A stretch of 64,000 nucleotides of DNA from Sinorhizobium americanum (GTDB lineage Bacteria > Pseudomonadota > Alphaproteobacteria > Rhizobiales > Rhizobiaceae), in assembly GCF_001651855.1 (NCBI RefSeq), contig NZ_LNQC01000043.1:1-64000 (forward strand). Reading direction: 5' to 3'. Both the position numbers and the translations under genes were made by a program. The notes below the pieces were generated by a model that made no database searches, was not told where the DNA came from, and was given only the letters and a program-made list of their open reading frames with translations. This document shows positions 23,404 through 32,005 of the stretch, one piece after another. Every line of letters starts with the position of its first letter. Position 1 is the stretch's first letter.

Positions 23404-24300
23404 CTATTGAGCGCCGTTGCGCTCGCTGAGCATGCGTGCCTCATGCAGCAGGGCCGAGACCAATGGCGTAAACGGCTCACGATAGGTCGCCACCAGGCCA
23501 ACCGTGTGGCGCACGTCCGGCTCGACGATCGGAATCAACCGGATATCCTGGGGAAACCCGAAGGATTTCGCGACGTTATGAGGCATGATGCTCGCCCAGC
23601 GTCCTGTTCTTACGTGGGAAAAAAGAACGATCATCGAGTTCGATTCGAGCGTTGGGCTCGCCACCGCTCCGGCATCGGCAAAATGCTGATTGATGATACG
23701 CCGGTTCTGCATGTCGGCCGTCAATAGACAAAGCCGAATGTTGCTAACTTCCTTCCAGGTCACGCTTTCGCGATCGGAAAGCGGGGTCCCGGCGGCGGTA
23801 ACCAGATGATATTGCTCGATCTGCAGCGGCACGCTGGTGACGCGGCCGAGCGGTTCGTTCTCCAGATAGGTCAGCCCCGCGTCGATTTCGAGATTTTCGA
23901 GGAGCGCCAGGATCTGCAGCGACGTGGTCGAAAGCACCGAAAAGGTCACGTCGGGGTGTTTTTCCTGAAAGGGTGCGGTGATGAGCGGCACCATCGAGAG
24001 CGTCGTCGGGATGGCGGCGAGACGGATATGGCCGGAAAGGCCCTTGCGCGCCGCCCGCATCTCCTCGCGCATGGTGCGCGTATCGCCGACGATCCGCCGC
24101 GCCCATTCGAGCACCCGCTGGCCCTCAGGCGTCAGCCCCTGAAAGCGCGAGCCGCGATTGACGAGAATGACGCCGAGCTGGTCCTCGAGCTGGCGAATTG
24201 CCGCCGACAGCGTCGGCTGCGTCACGCCGCACTCCTCCGCCGCGCGGCCGAAATGCCGTTCGCGGGCGAGCGCGAGAAAGAATTCCAGCTTGTCTATCAT
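23404..24300 (-). CDS. LysR-family regulator of formate dehydrogenase, FdsR-like (298 aa)
   Basis: Standard LysR layout: N-terminal winged helix-turn-helix (residues 1-62, KLEFFLALARERHFGRAAEECGVTQPTLSAAIRQLE) and a two-lobed effector domain (about 90-295). It precedes fdsG on the same strand, the position of fdsR in other bacteria, and a LysR-type palindrome lies between them. It probably activates the operon in the presence of formate or one-carbon substrates; the effector is inferred. It begins 33 bp behind an SDR gene, so part of its transcription may come from there. Confidence 0.9.
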   Translation of the reverse strand: MIDKLEFFLALARERHFGRAAEECGVTQPTLSAAIRQLEDQLGVILVNRGSRFQGLTPEGQRVLEWARRIVGDTRTMREEMRAARKGLSGHIRLAAIPTTLSMVPLITAPFQEKHPDVTFSVLSTTSLQILALLENLEIDAGLTYLENEPLGRVTSVPLQIEQYHLVTAAGTPLSDRESVTWKEVSNIRLCLLTADMQNRRIINQHFADAGAVASPTLESNSMIVLFSHVRTGRWASIMPHNVAKSFGFPQDIRLIPIVEPDVRHTVGLVATYREPFTPLVSALLHEARMLSERNGAQ

Positions 24301-24333
24301 GCCTGGCCTTTAGAATCGATTCCGAATCGCCGC

Positions 24334-25104
24334 TCAAGCGATTAGCTGGCCGCCGTTCACCTCCAGCACCTGGCCGGTGACATAGCCGGAAAGCGCATGC
24401 GAGGCGAGGAAGAGATAGACGGGCGCGCAATCCTCGGCGGTTCCGAGCCGCCCGAGCGGGATCGACTTGCGCGTCGCCTCCAGCTTTTCGGGTGTCGAAT
24501 AGCGGTCGTGGAAATCGGTGGTGATCGTGCCGGGCGAGACGCAATTGACGCGGATACCTTCCGGCGCCAGTTCACGTGCCAGCGCCTTGGAATAGGCGGC
24601 GACGAAAGCCTTGGTGGCGGAATAGATCGACGAGCCGGCGCTGCCGCCGGAGCGCGCCGAGATCGACACCGTATTGACGATCGCCGGATACGTGCCCTTG
24701 CGCAGGAGCGGCAGCATCGCCCTGGTCATCTCCACGACCGAGGTCTGATTGAGCTGGACGATCGTCCGGTATTCGTCGTCGGTCAAATCAGCAGCCGGAA
24801 AACGGCCGACCATGGTCCCGGCATTATTGACGAGAACGTCGAGTCTGTCGAAACGGCTCCTCACCTCCTCGGCAAGGGACTCGACCCCCCCGGGGGCGAG
24901 AAAATCCGCCGCCGAGAGGAACGCCCTGCCTTCCCCCGCCGCCAGGTCGAGAAAATCGGGTCGGACGTCGGAAAGCGTCCGGCCGACGTGCGCCAGCACC
25001 CGCGCACCGCAATCGAGGAACTGTCGGGCGACTTCCAGTCCGATGCCGCGGCCCGCGCCGGTCACCACCACATTCATGCCTTTGAACAAGGCCGGATGAT
25101 ACAT
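24334..25104 (-). CDS. Short-chain dehydrogenase/reductase (256 aa)
   Basis: Classical SDR oxidoreductase with an NAD(P)-binding Rossmann fold: TGAGRGIGLEVAR near the N-terminus, NNAGT, and the catalytic YSATK (within SSIYSATKAFVAAYSKALA). The C-terminus VTGQVLEVNGGQLIA is typical of the family. Substrate unknown. The ATG at 25104 has AAGGAGGAAGGCAAGCTC upstream. It is divergent from glpR and runs into the fdsR gene, with 33 bp between them. Neither neighbour explains its substrate. Confidence 0.9.
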   Translation of the reverse strand: MYHPALFKGMNVVVTGAGRGIGLEVARQFLDCGARVLAHVGRTLSDVRPDFLDLAAGEGRAFLSAADFLAPGGVESLAEEVRSRFDRLDVLVNNAGTMVGRFPAADLTDDEYRTIVQLNQTSVVEMTRAMLPLLRKGTYPAIVNTVSISARSGGSAGSSIYSATKAFVAAYSKALARELAPEGIRVNCVSPGTITTDFHDRYSTPEKLEATRKSIPLGRLGTAEDCAPVYLFLASHALSGYVTGQVLEVNGGQLIA

Positions 25105-25234
25105 GAGCTTGCCTTCCTCCTTGAACGTAAACCACGCTGACGCATCCCACACTGGATTGCAACGACCGGTACGCCGGCGATTGCGTCATCGAAAATCGAA
25201 ACGCAACCAATCGCTGATTCTGAAATTGCGCGGC

Positions 25235-25267
25235 TTTCGTTTTTGCATATTATGAAAGAAAACGAAA
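25235..25267. promoter_or_regulatory. GlpR-type operator overlapping the glpR promoter
   Basis: A perfect 9-bp inverted repeat, TTTCGTTTT (25235-25243) and AAAACGAAA (25259-25267), brackets TATTAT (25249-25254), a plausible -10 hexamer. DeoR/GlpR-family repressors bind TTTCG-type AT-rich dyads, so this is probably an autoregulatory operator. It lies 17 bp before the glpR ATG. Confidence 0.6.
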
Positions 25268-25283
25268 ACAGAGGGAGCGAAGC

Positions 25284-26048
25284 ATGTATCTCACCGGACG
25301 GCAAGCGGAGATTCTGGACCTGGCCAAGGCCGAAGGCCGGGTGCTCGTCGAGGAACTTGCGCAGCGTTTCTCGGTGACGCCGCAGACGATTCGCAAGGAT
25401 CTGAACGACCTCTGCGATGCCCGGGTCTTGAACCGCATCCATGGCGGCGCGATCTTTCCGAGCGGCAAGGAAAATGTGAAATACGACGCGCGACGCCAGA
25501 TCGCCGCGGCCGAAAAGCAGGCGATCGGCCGCGCCGCCGCCGCCCTCATCCCCGACAACGCCTCGCTCTTCATCAATATCGGCACCACCACCGAAGCGGT
25601 CGGCGAGGCGCTTCTCGACCACAAGGAACTGATGGTCATCACCAACAATATCAACGTTGCCAATCGGTTGCGGGTCTTCCCCTCGATTGAGGTGGTGATC
25701 GCCGGCGGCGTCGTGCGCGGTTCGGACGGCGGCATCGTCGGCGAGGCGGCGGTCGATTTCATCAGGCAGTTCAAGGTCGATTTCGCCGTGATCGGCGCTT
25801 CCGCGATCGACCATGACGGCGCGCTTCTCGATTTCGATTATCGCGAAGTGAAAGTGGCGCAGGCGATCATCGCCAATGCGCGCCACGTCATCCTGGTGTC
25901 CGATTCGACGAAGTTCGAACGCACCGCCCCCGTGCGGATCGGCCATATCTCCCAGGTCCAGACCTTCATCACCGACCGCTGCATCATTGAAAACGTTCGG
26001 AAAATCTGTTCCGAGCAAGGCGTCAAGCTGGTCGAAACCGAGGCCTGA
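25284..26048 (+). CDS. glpR: DeoR/GlpR-family repressor of the glycerol locus (254 aa)
   Basis: N-terminal DeoR-type winged helix (residues 1-60, REILDLAKAEGRVLVEELAQRFSVTPQTIRKDLNDL) and a C-terminal DeoR sensor domain, a ribose-5-phosphate-isomerase-like fold that binds phosphorylated sugars (NIGTTTEAVGEALL, VIAGGVVRGSDGGIVGEAA, IGASAIDHDGALLDFD). The neighbourhood of glpD and the glycerol importer identifies it as the glycerol-3-phosphate-responsive repressor. The start follows AGAGGGAGCGAAGC. Candidate operators lie in its own promoter and in front of glpD. Confidence 0.93.
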   Translation: MYLTGRQAEILDLAKAEGRVLVEELAQRFSVTPQTIRKDLNDLCDARVLNRIHGGAIFPSGKENVKYDARRQIAAAEKQAIGRAAAALIPDNASLFINIGTTTEAVGEALLDHKELMVITNNINVANRLRVFPSIEVVIAGGVVRGSDGGIVGEAAVDFIRQFKVDFAVIGASAIDHDGALLDFDYREVKVAQAIIANARHVILVSDSTKFERTAPVRIGHISQVQTFITDRCIIENVRKICSEQGVKLVETEA

Positions 26049-26089
26049 CCGTACCGAAAGCCTGCCCGCCAGATTCGTGAATCATTCGT

Positions 26090-26117
26090 TTGACATTCGA
26101 AATGTTTTCATTTTAAC
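26090..26117 (+). promoter_or_regulatory. Promoter of glpD with overlapping palindrome
   Basis: A consensus -35 TTGACA (26090-26095) and a moderate -10 TTTAAC (26112-26117) are 16 bp apart. Between and overlapping them is the dyad ACATT-CGA-AATGT (26093-26105), a candidate repressor site. It lies 60 bp before the glpD GTG start. Confidence 0.55.
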
Positions 26118-26177
26118 TGCCTTCACTTTCGCGATGACATGAATTTGTGCATTGCGAAAAGTGGAGGGGCAATCGCG

Positions 26178-27695
26178 GTGTCAGAGCAGGCAATCTTCGA
26201 CGTCTTTGTCATAGGCGGCGGCATCAACGGATGCGGCATTGCGCGTGATGCGGCCGGCCGGGGATATTCGGTCGCCCTTGCCGAAATGGACGACTTCGCC
26301 TCCGGCACCTCGTCCGGCTCCACCAAGCTCATTCATGGCGGCCTGCGCTATCTCGAGCATTACGAGTTCCGGCTGGTGCGCGAGGCGCTGATGGAGCGCG
26401 AGGTGCTCTGGGCAATGGCGCCGCATGTCATCTGGCCGATGCGCTTCGTTCTGCCCTATCACAAGGGCGGCCTGCGGCCGGCCTGGCTGATCCGCCTCGG
26501 CCTCTTTCTCTACGACCATATCGGCGGCCGCAAGCTGCTGCCGGCGACGAGCACGCTGGACATGACCCGCGATCCGGCCGCCGCACCGCTGAAGCGTCTC
26601 TTCACCAAGGCCTTCGAATATTCCGACGGCTGGGTAGACGACGCCCGGCTGGTGGTGCTGAACGCCCGCGATGCCGCCGACCGGGGCGCAAGGATTATGG
26701 CCCGCACCCGCGTCGTCTCGGCCCGCCGCGACAACGGTCGCTGGGCGATTGAGACCGAGGACGCGCTTACCGGCAAGCGCGAAACCGTACGCGCCCGCCT
26801 GCTCGTCAATGCCACCGGCCCCTGGGTAGACCGGGTGCTCGCCGATGCGATCGGCAAGAACGACGTCCACAATGTCCGCCTAGTCCAGGGCAGCCACATC
26901 GTCGTGAAGAAAAAGTTCGACGATCCGCGCGCCTATTTCTTCCAGAACCCGGACGGGCGGATCATGTTCGCCATTCCCTACCAGGACGATTTCACCCTGA
27001 TCGGCACCACCGACCGGGATTTCACCGGCAATCCGGCCGAGGTGCGCATCAGCGACGCCGAGATCGATTATCTCTGCAGATCGGCAAGTGAGTATTTCAG
27101 CGATCCGGTGACGAAGGACGACATCGTCTGGACCTATTCGGCGGTTCGCCCGCTCTATGACGATGGCGCAAGCAAGGCGCAGGAAGCGACGCGCGACTAT
27201 GTGCTGCGCCTCGAAGGTGAGAACGGCCAGGCGCCGCTCCTCAATATCTTCGGCGGCAAGCTCACGACCTACCGGCGGCTGGCCGAATCGGCGCTTGAGA
27301 AGATCGGCGAGGCGATCGGCATAAAGGGTAGCAAGTGGACCGCCGGATCGCATCTGCCGGGCGGCGACTTTCCGGCTGCCGGTTACGATGCCGAGGTCGC
27401 CAAGTTGAAGACGCACTATCCCTTTCTGGCCGCTTCGCATGCCCGGCGTCTGGTGCGCCTCTATGGCACGCGCGCGAAACAGCTTCTCGACAATGCCGCA
27501 AGCGAGGCCGATCTCGGACGACGCTTCGGTGCCGATCTCTATGCGGCCGAGGTCGATTGGCTCATCGCGCATGAATGGGCATTGCGCGCGGAGGACGTGC
27601 TTTGGCGCCGAACAAAGCTGGGCCTGAAGCTGTCGCGGGCGGAAACCGCGGAACTGGAGGAATACATGCGGGACGCGGCCAGCGCCGCCGCCTGA
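26178..27695 (+). CDS. glpD: Aerobic glycerol-3-phosphate dehydrogenase GlpD (505 aa)
   Basis: FAD-dependent, membrane-associated enzyme oxidising glycerol-3-phosphate to dihydroxyacetone phosphate with electrons going to quinone. Motifs: the FAD-binding VIGGGINGCGIARDAAGRG, the family signature SSGSTKLIHGGLRYLE, GTTDRDFTGNPAEV, and the C-terminal domain with AHEWALRAEDVLWRRTKLGL. I use the GTG at 26178 because it follows GTGGAGGGG; an ATG at 26139 would add 13 residues but has no good ribosome site. It heads the glycerol operon: the ABC ATPase gene follows after 41 bp. Confidence 0.95.
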   Translation: MSEQAIFDVFVIGGGINGCGIARDAAGRGYSVALAEMDDFASGTSSGSTKLIHGGLRYLEHYEFRLVREALMEREVLWAMAPHVIWPMRFVLPYHKGGLRPAWLIRLGLFLYDHIGGRKLLPATSTLDMTRDPAAAPLKRLFTKAFEYSDGWVDDARLVVLNARDAADRGARIMARTRVVSARRDNGRWAIETEDALTGKRETVRARLLVNATGPWVDRVLADAIGKNDVHNVRLVQGSHIVVKKKFDDPRAYFFQNPDGRIMFAIPYQDDFTLIGTTDRDFTGNPAEVRISDAEIDYLCRSASEYFSDPVTKDDIVWTYSAVRPLYDDGASKAQEATRDYVLRLEGENGQAPLLNIFGGKLTTYRRLAESALEKIGEAIGIKGSKWTAGSHLPGGDFPAAGYDAEVAKLKTHYPFLAASHARRLVRLYGTRAKQLLDNAASEADLGRRFGADLYAAEVDWLIAHEWALRAEDVLWRRTKLGLKLSRAETAELEEYMRDAASAAA

Positions 27696-27736
27696 TGTCC
27701 TGCAACCGAAATGCCGATGGCTGGGTGGAGAATTCG

Positions 27737-28807
27737 ATGCTTGAAATGAAGAACATATCCAAGGTCGTGGGCGGGGAGACCCATATCCACCCGACCAACC
27801 TTGCGTTGGAGCGGGGTTCGCTCAACGTGCTGCTCGGCCCGACCCTCTCCGGCAAGACGTCGCTGATGCGGCTGATGGCCGGTCTCGACAAGCCCGCCTC
27901 CGGTTCGATCCATTTCGACGGCGCCGACGTCACCGGCGTGCGCGTGCAGCAGCGCTCCGTCGCCATGGTCTACCAACAGTTCATCAACTATCCGGCGATG
28001 ACCGTCTACGACAACATCGCCTCGCCGATGCGAATCAAGGGTGCCGACAACGCCACGATCGACCGGGAAGTCCGCAAGGCCGCCGAACTCCTGAAGCTCA
28101 CCCCCTATCTCGACCGCACGCCGCTCAATCTCTCCGGCGGCCAGCAGCAGCGCACCGCCCTTGCCCGCGCCATCGTCAAGAATGCCGACCTGGTGCTGCT
28201 CGACGAGCCGCTCGCCAATCTCGACTACAAGCTGCGCGAGGAACTGCGCGAGGAACTGCCGAAGATCTTCGCCGCCTCTGGCGCCATTTTCGTCTATGCG
28301 ACGACCGAACCTTCGGAAGCGCTGCTGCTCGGCGGCAACACCGCCGCCTTGAGCGAGGGCCGCATCACCCAGTTCGGCCGAACGATCGACGTCTACCGGC
28401 GTCCGGTCGACATCGTCACCGCCCGCACCTTCGCCGATCCGCCGCTCAACACGATCGCGCTGATGAAAGCCGGGTCGCATTTCACGCTCGAAGGTAAGCC
28501 GGTGCTTTCCGTTCCCCCGCATCTCGCGACGGTTTCCGACGGCCCATGCACGGTCGCCTTCCAGCCGCACCACATTTCCTTCGACCAGCCGAACGGCAGC
28601 GGCGACCCGCTCGCCGTCAAGACGGCAATTTCCGAGATCGCCGGTTCGGAGAGCTTCATTCACGTCGGCTTCGCCGATGCGCGCTGGGTCATGCTGGCGC
28701 CCGGCATTCACGATATCGAACCGGACGCGACCCTCGAGGTCTTCGTCGACACCCGCCACCTGATGGCCTTCGGGCCGGACGGCCGGGCGATCGGCGGGAC
28801 CGCGTAA
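27737..28807 (+). CDS. glpS: Glycerol ABC importer ATPase GlpS (356 aa)
   Basis: First of two ATPases of the rhizobial glycerol importer (CUT1-type). Walker A GPTLSGKTS, Q-loop region VYQQFINYPAMTVYDN, a full signature LSGGQ (residues 132-136) and Walker B VLLDEP with the catalytic Glu are present. The C-terminal part (about 235-356) is the TOBE/MOI-like regulatory domain. The H-loop histidine is missing: the motif reads VYATTEPSEAL, with Thr190 where VYVTHDQ has His. Its partner GlpT keeps this His but has a damaged signature. The start at 27737 follows GGTGGAG. Confidence 0.92.
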   Translation: MLEMKNISKVVGGETHIHPTNLALERGSLNVLLGPTLSGKTSLMRLMAGLDKPASGSIHFDGADVTGVRVQQRSVAMVYQQFINYPAMTVYDNIASPMRIKGADNATIDREVRKAAELLKLTPYLDRTPLNLSGGQQQRTALARAIVKNADLVLLDEPLANLDYKLREELREELPKIFAASGAIFVYATTEPSEALLLGGNTAALSEGRITQFGRTIDVYRRPVDIVTARTFADPPLNTIALMKAGSHFTLEGKPVLSVPPHLATVSDGPCTVAFQPHHISFDQPNGSGDPLAVKTAISEIAGSESFIHVGFADARWVMLAPGIHDIEPDATLEVFVDTRHLMAFGPDGRAIGGTA

Positions 28808-28828
28808 GGGAGGCGCTGGGAGGAGACC

Positions 28829-29899
28829 ATGGCACGCATCAATCTCGAACATATCCGCCACGCCTACGGCGCCAAGCCGAAGTCTGAGGCCGACTACGCG
28901 CTGAAGGAAGTCCATCACGAATGGAACGACGGCGGCGCCTATGCGCTGCTCGGCCCTTCCGGCTGCGGCAAGACCACGCTGCTCAACATCATTTCCGGGC
29001 TGATCAACCCGTCGGAAGGCCGCATCCTCTTCGATGGCACTGACGTGACTCAGCTGACGACGCAGCACCGCAACATCGCCCAGGTGTTTCAGTTCCCGGT
29101 CATCTACGACACCATGACTGTCTACGACAATCTCGCCTTCCCCCTGCGCAACCGCCACGTGCCGGAAGCCGAGGTCGACCGTCGCGTCAAGGAGATCATC
29201 GAGATGACCGGTCTCGGCGGCTGGGCGAACAAGACCGCGCGCGGGTTGACGGCCGACCAGAAGCAGAAGATTTCGCTCGGCCGCGGCCTGGTGCGCTCCG
29301 ACGTCAGCGCCATCCTGTTCGACGAGCCGCTGACCGTCATCGATCCGGAGATGAAATGGGTGCTGCGCTCGCAGATCAAGCGGCTGCACAAGCAGTTCGG
29401 CTTCACCATGGTCTATGTCACCCACGACCAGACCGAGGCGCTGACCTTCGCCGACAAGGTCGTAGTCATGTATGACGGCCAGATCGTCCAGATCGGCACG
29501 CCGGCCGAGCTCTTCGAGCGTCCACGCCACACCTTCGTCGGCTACTTCATCGGCTCGCCGGGCATGAACGTCTTGCCGGCCGAGATCGCCGGCAATACGG
29601 CAGCAGTCGGCAGCGAGAGCATCGCCCTGAACTTCCAGCCGAAGGTCAAGGCCGGCGCCAAGACCGAACTCGGCATTCGCCCGGAATTCATCTCGCTCGG
29701 CCGCCAGGGCATGCCGGTGGCGATCACCAAGGTCGAGGATATCGGCCGCCACAAGATCGTCCGCGCCCACTTCGCCGACCGGCCGATCTCGATCATCGTC
29801 GACGAGGACGGCGAGATCCCCGCCGAACCGCGCGTCACCTTCGACCCGAAGGCAATCAACATCTACGCCGATTCCTGGCGCATCGGCGAGGAGGCCTGA
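28829..29899 (+). CDS. glpT: Glycerol ABC importer ATPase GlpT (356 aa)
   Basis: Second ATPase of the glycerol importer. Walker A GPSGCGKTTL, Walker B ILFDEP and the H-loop YVTHDQTEAL (His199) are intact. The signature is degenerate, LTADQ (residues 140-144) in place of LSGGQ. A TOBE-type domain occupies about 240-356. Encoding two distinct ATPases is unusual for CUT1 importers, which mostly use one as a homodimer. The start follows GGGAGGAGACC and lies 21 bp behind glpS; glpP begins 1 bp after its stop codon. Same name as, but unrelated to, the E. coli glycerol-3-phosphate antiporter. Confidence 0.92.
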   Translation: MARINLEHIRHAYGAKPKSEADYALKEVHHEWNDGGAYALLGPSGCGKTTLLNIISGLINPSEGRILFDGTDVTQLTTQHRNIAQVFQFPVIYDTMTVYDNLAFPLRNRHVPEAEVDRRVKEIIEMTGLGGWANKTARGLTADQKQKISLGRGLVRSDVSAILFDEPLTVIDPEMKWVLRSQIKRLHKQFGFTMVYVTHDQTEALTFADKVVVMYDGQIVQIGTPAELFERPRHTFVGYFIGSPGMNVLPAEIAGNTAAVGSESIALNFQPKVKAGAKTELGIRPEFISLGRQGMPVAITKVEDIGRHKIVRAHFADRPISIIVDEDGEIPAEPRVTFDPKAINIYADSWRIGEEA

Positions 29900-29900
29900 C

Positions 29901-30767
<867 letters not shown>

Positions 30768-30788
30768 GAACGGGAGGGAGGAAACACC

Positions 30789-31613
30789 ATGATGACCAAC
30801 AAGCAACCGCTGTCGCAGCGCCTCTCCTGGCTGGTGCCGACACTCTATATCGTTTTCCTGCTCCTGCCGATCTACTGGCTCGTCAATATGAGCTTCAAGG
30901 AGACGAGCGAGATCCTCAGCACCTTTTCGCTGTGGCCGCAGAATCCCACGCTTCGCAATTACACGGTGATCTTCACCGACCCTTCCTGGTATTCGGGCTA
31001 CATCAACTCGATCACCTATGTCGTCTTGAACACCTTGATCTCGGTGACCGTAGCGCTGCCGGCGGCCTATGCCTTCTCACGCTACCGTTTCCTCGGCGAC
31101 AAGCACCTGTTCTTCTGGCTCCTGACCAACCGGATGGCTCCGCCAGCGGTGTTCGCGCTGCCCTTCTTTCAGCTCTATTCCGCCTTCGGCCTGATCGACA
31201 CGCATATCGCCGTCGCCATCGCGCATTGCCTGTTCAACGTGCCGCTCGCGGTGTGGATCCTGGAAGGCTTCATGTCCGGTGTGCCGAAGGAAATCGACGA
31301 GACCGCCTATATCGACGGCTATTCCTTCCCGCGCTTCTTCGTGAAGATCTTCGTGCCGCTGATCGCCTCGGGCATCGGTGTCGCCGCCTTCTTCTGCTTC
31401 ATGTTCTCCTGGGTCGAGCTCCTGATCGCCCGCACGCTGACGACGACCGACGCCAAGCCGATCGCTGCCACGATGACGCGCACGGTTTCAGCCTCCGGTC
31501 TGGACTGGGGCGTGCTTGCCGCCGCCGGTGTGCTGACGATCATCCCAGGCGCGCTCGTCATCTACTTCGTCCGCAATTACATCGCCAAGGGCTTCGCGCT
31601 CGGCCGCGTCTAG
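30789..31613 (+). CDS. glpQ: Glycerol ABC importer permease GlpQ (274 aa)
   Basis: MalG/UgpE-type permease, six helices, first at about residues 13-33 (LVPTLYIVFLLLPIYWLV). Its EAA loop is KEIDETAYIDGYSFPRFFVKIFVP. It ends with FVRNYIAKGFALGRV, a C-terminal tail common in CUT1 permeases. The ATG follows GAGGGAGGAAACACC, 21 bp behind glpP. In rhizobia this name denotes a permease, not the periplasmic phosphodiesterase GlpQ. Confidence 0.94.
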   Translation: MMTNKQPLSQRLSWLVPTLYIVFLLLPIYWLVNMSFKETSEILSTFSLWPQNPTLRNYTVIFTDPSWYSGYINSITYVVLNTLISVTVALPAAYAFSRYRFLGDKHLFFWLLTNRMAPPAVFALPFFQLYSAFGLIDTHIAVAIAHCLFNVPLAVWILEGFMSGVPKEIDETAYIDGYSFPRFFVKIFVPLIASGIGVAAFFCFMFSWVELLIARTLTTTDAKPIAATMTRTVSASGLDWGVLAAAGVLTIIPGALVIYFVRNYIAKGFALGRV

Positions 31614-31643
31614 TCCTCCGACCATTCAAGGGAGATTTCGCCA

Positions 31644-31925
31644 ATGGACTTTTCATGGATGGCATGGACGCTGCCGACGGCGCTGTTCTTCCTGGCGATC
31701 GCGCTGATGCTCGTCGGCATGGGCGTCTGGGAATATGTCTCGCCCGGCGGCAATCCGCGCGTCGGCGTCCTGCGCTTCGAGACGACCCGCGGTGACCGGC
31801 TCTTCGTCTCGCTGCTCGGAAGCGCATTCATTCACCTCGCCTGGCTGGGGCTGGTCGGCGCAAATCTCTGGTGGGCGCTTGCCCTCTCGGCGATCTACGC
31901 CATCGGCGTGTTCCGCTACGTTTGA
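31644..31925 (+). CDS. glpU: Small membrane protein GlpU of the glycerol importer locus (DUF2160-like, 93 aa)
   Basis: Very hydrophobic protein with three probable membrane helices: residues about 9-32, 52-70 and 72-90. It resembles the DUF2160 family, found almost only in glycerol importer operons between the permease and binding-protein genes. Its role is unknown; a small accessory or stabilising subunit of the transporter is a reasonable guess. The ATG follows AAGGGAGATTTCGCC, 30 bp behind glpQ. Confidence 0.85.
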   Translation: MDFSWMAWTLPTALFFLAIALMLVGMGVWEYVSPGGNPRVGVLRFETTRGDRLFVSLLGSAFIHLAWLGLVGANLWWALALSAIYAIGVFRYV

Positions 31926-32005
31926 GGCATCGGAATGAAGGGCGCCGGTCGCGCTCTTCGAAACTGCAAGGAAACGCAATCGCAAAACCCAAAGGGAGGA
32001 AATTT

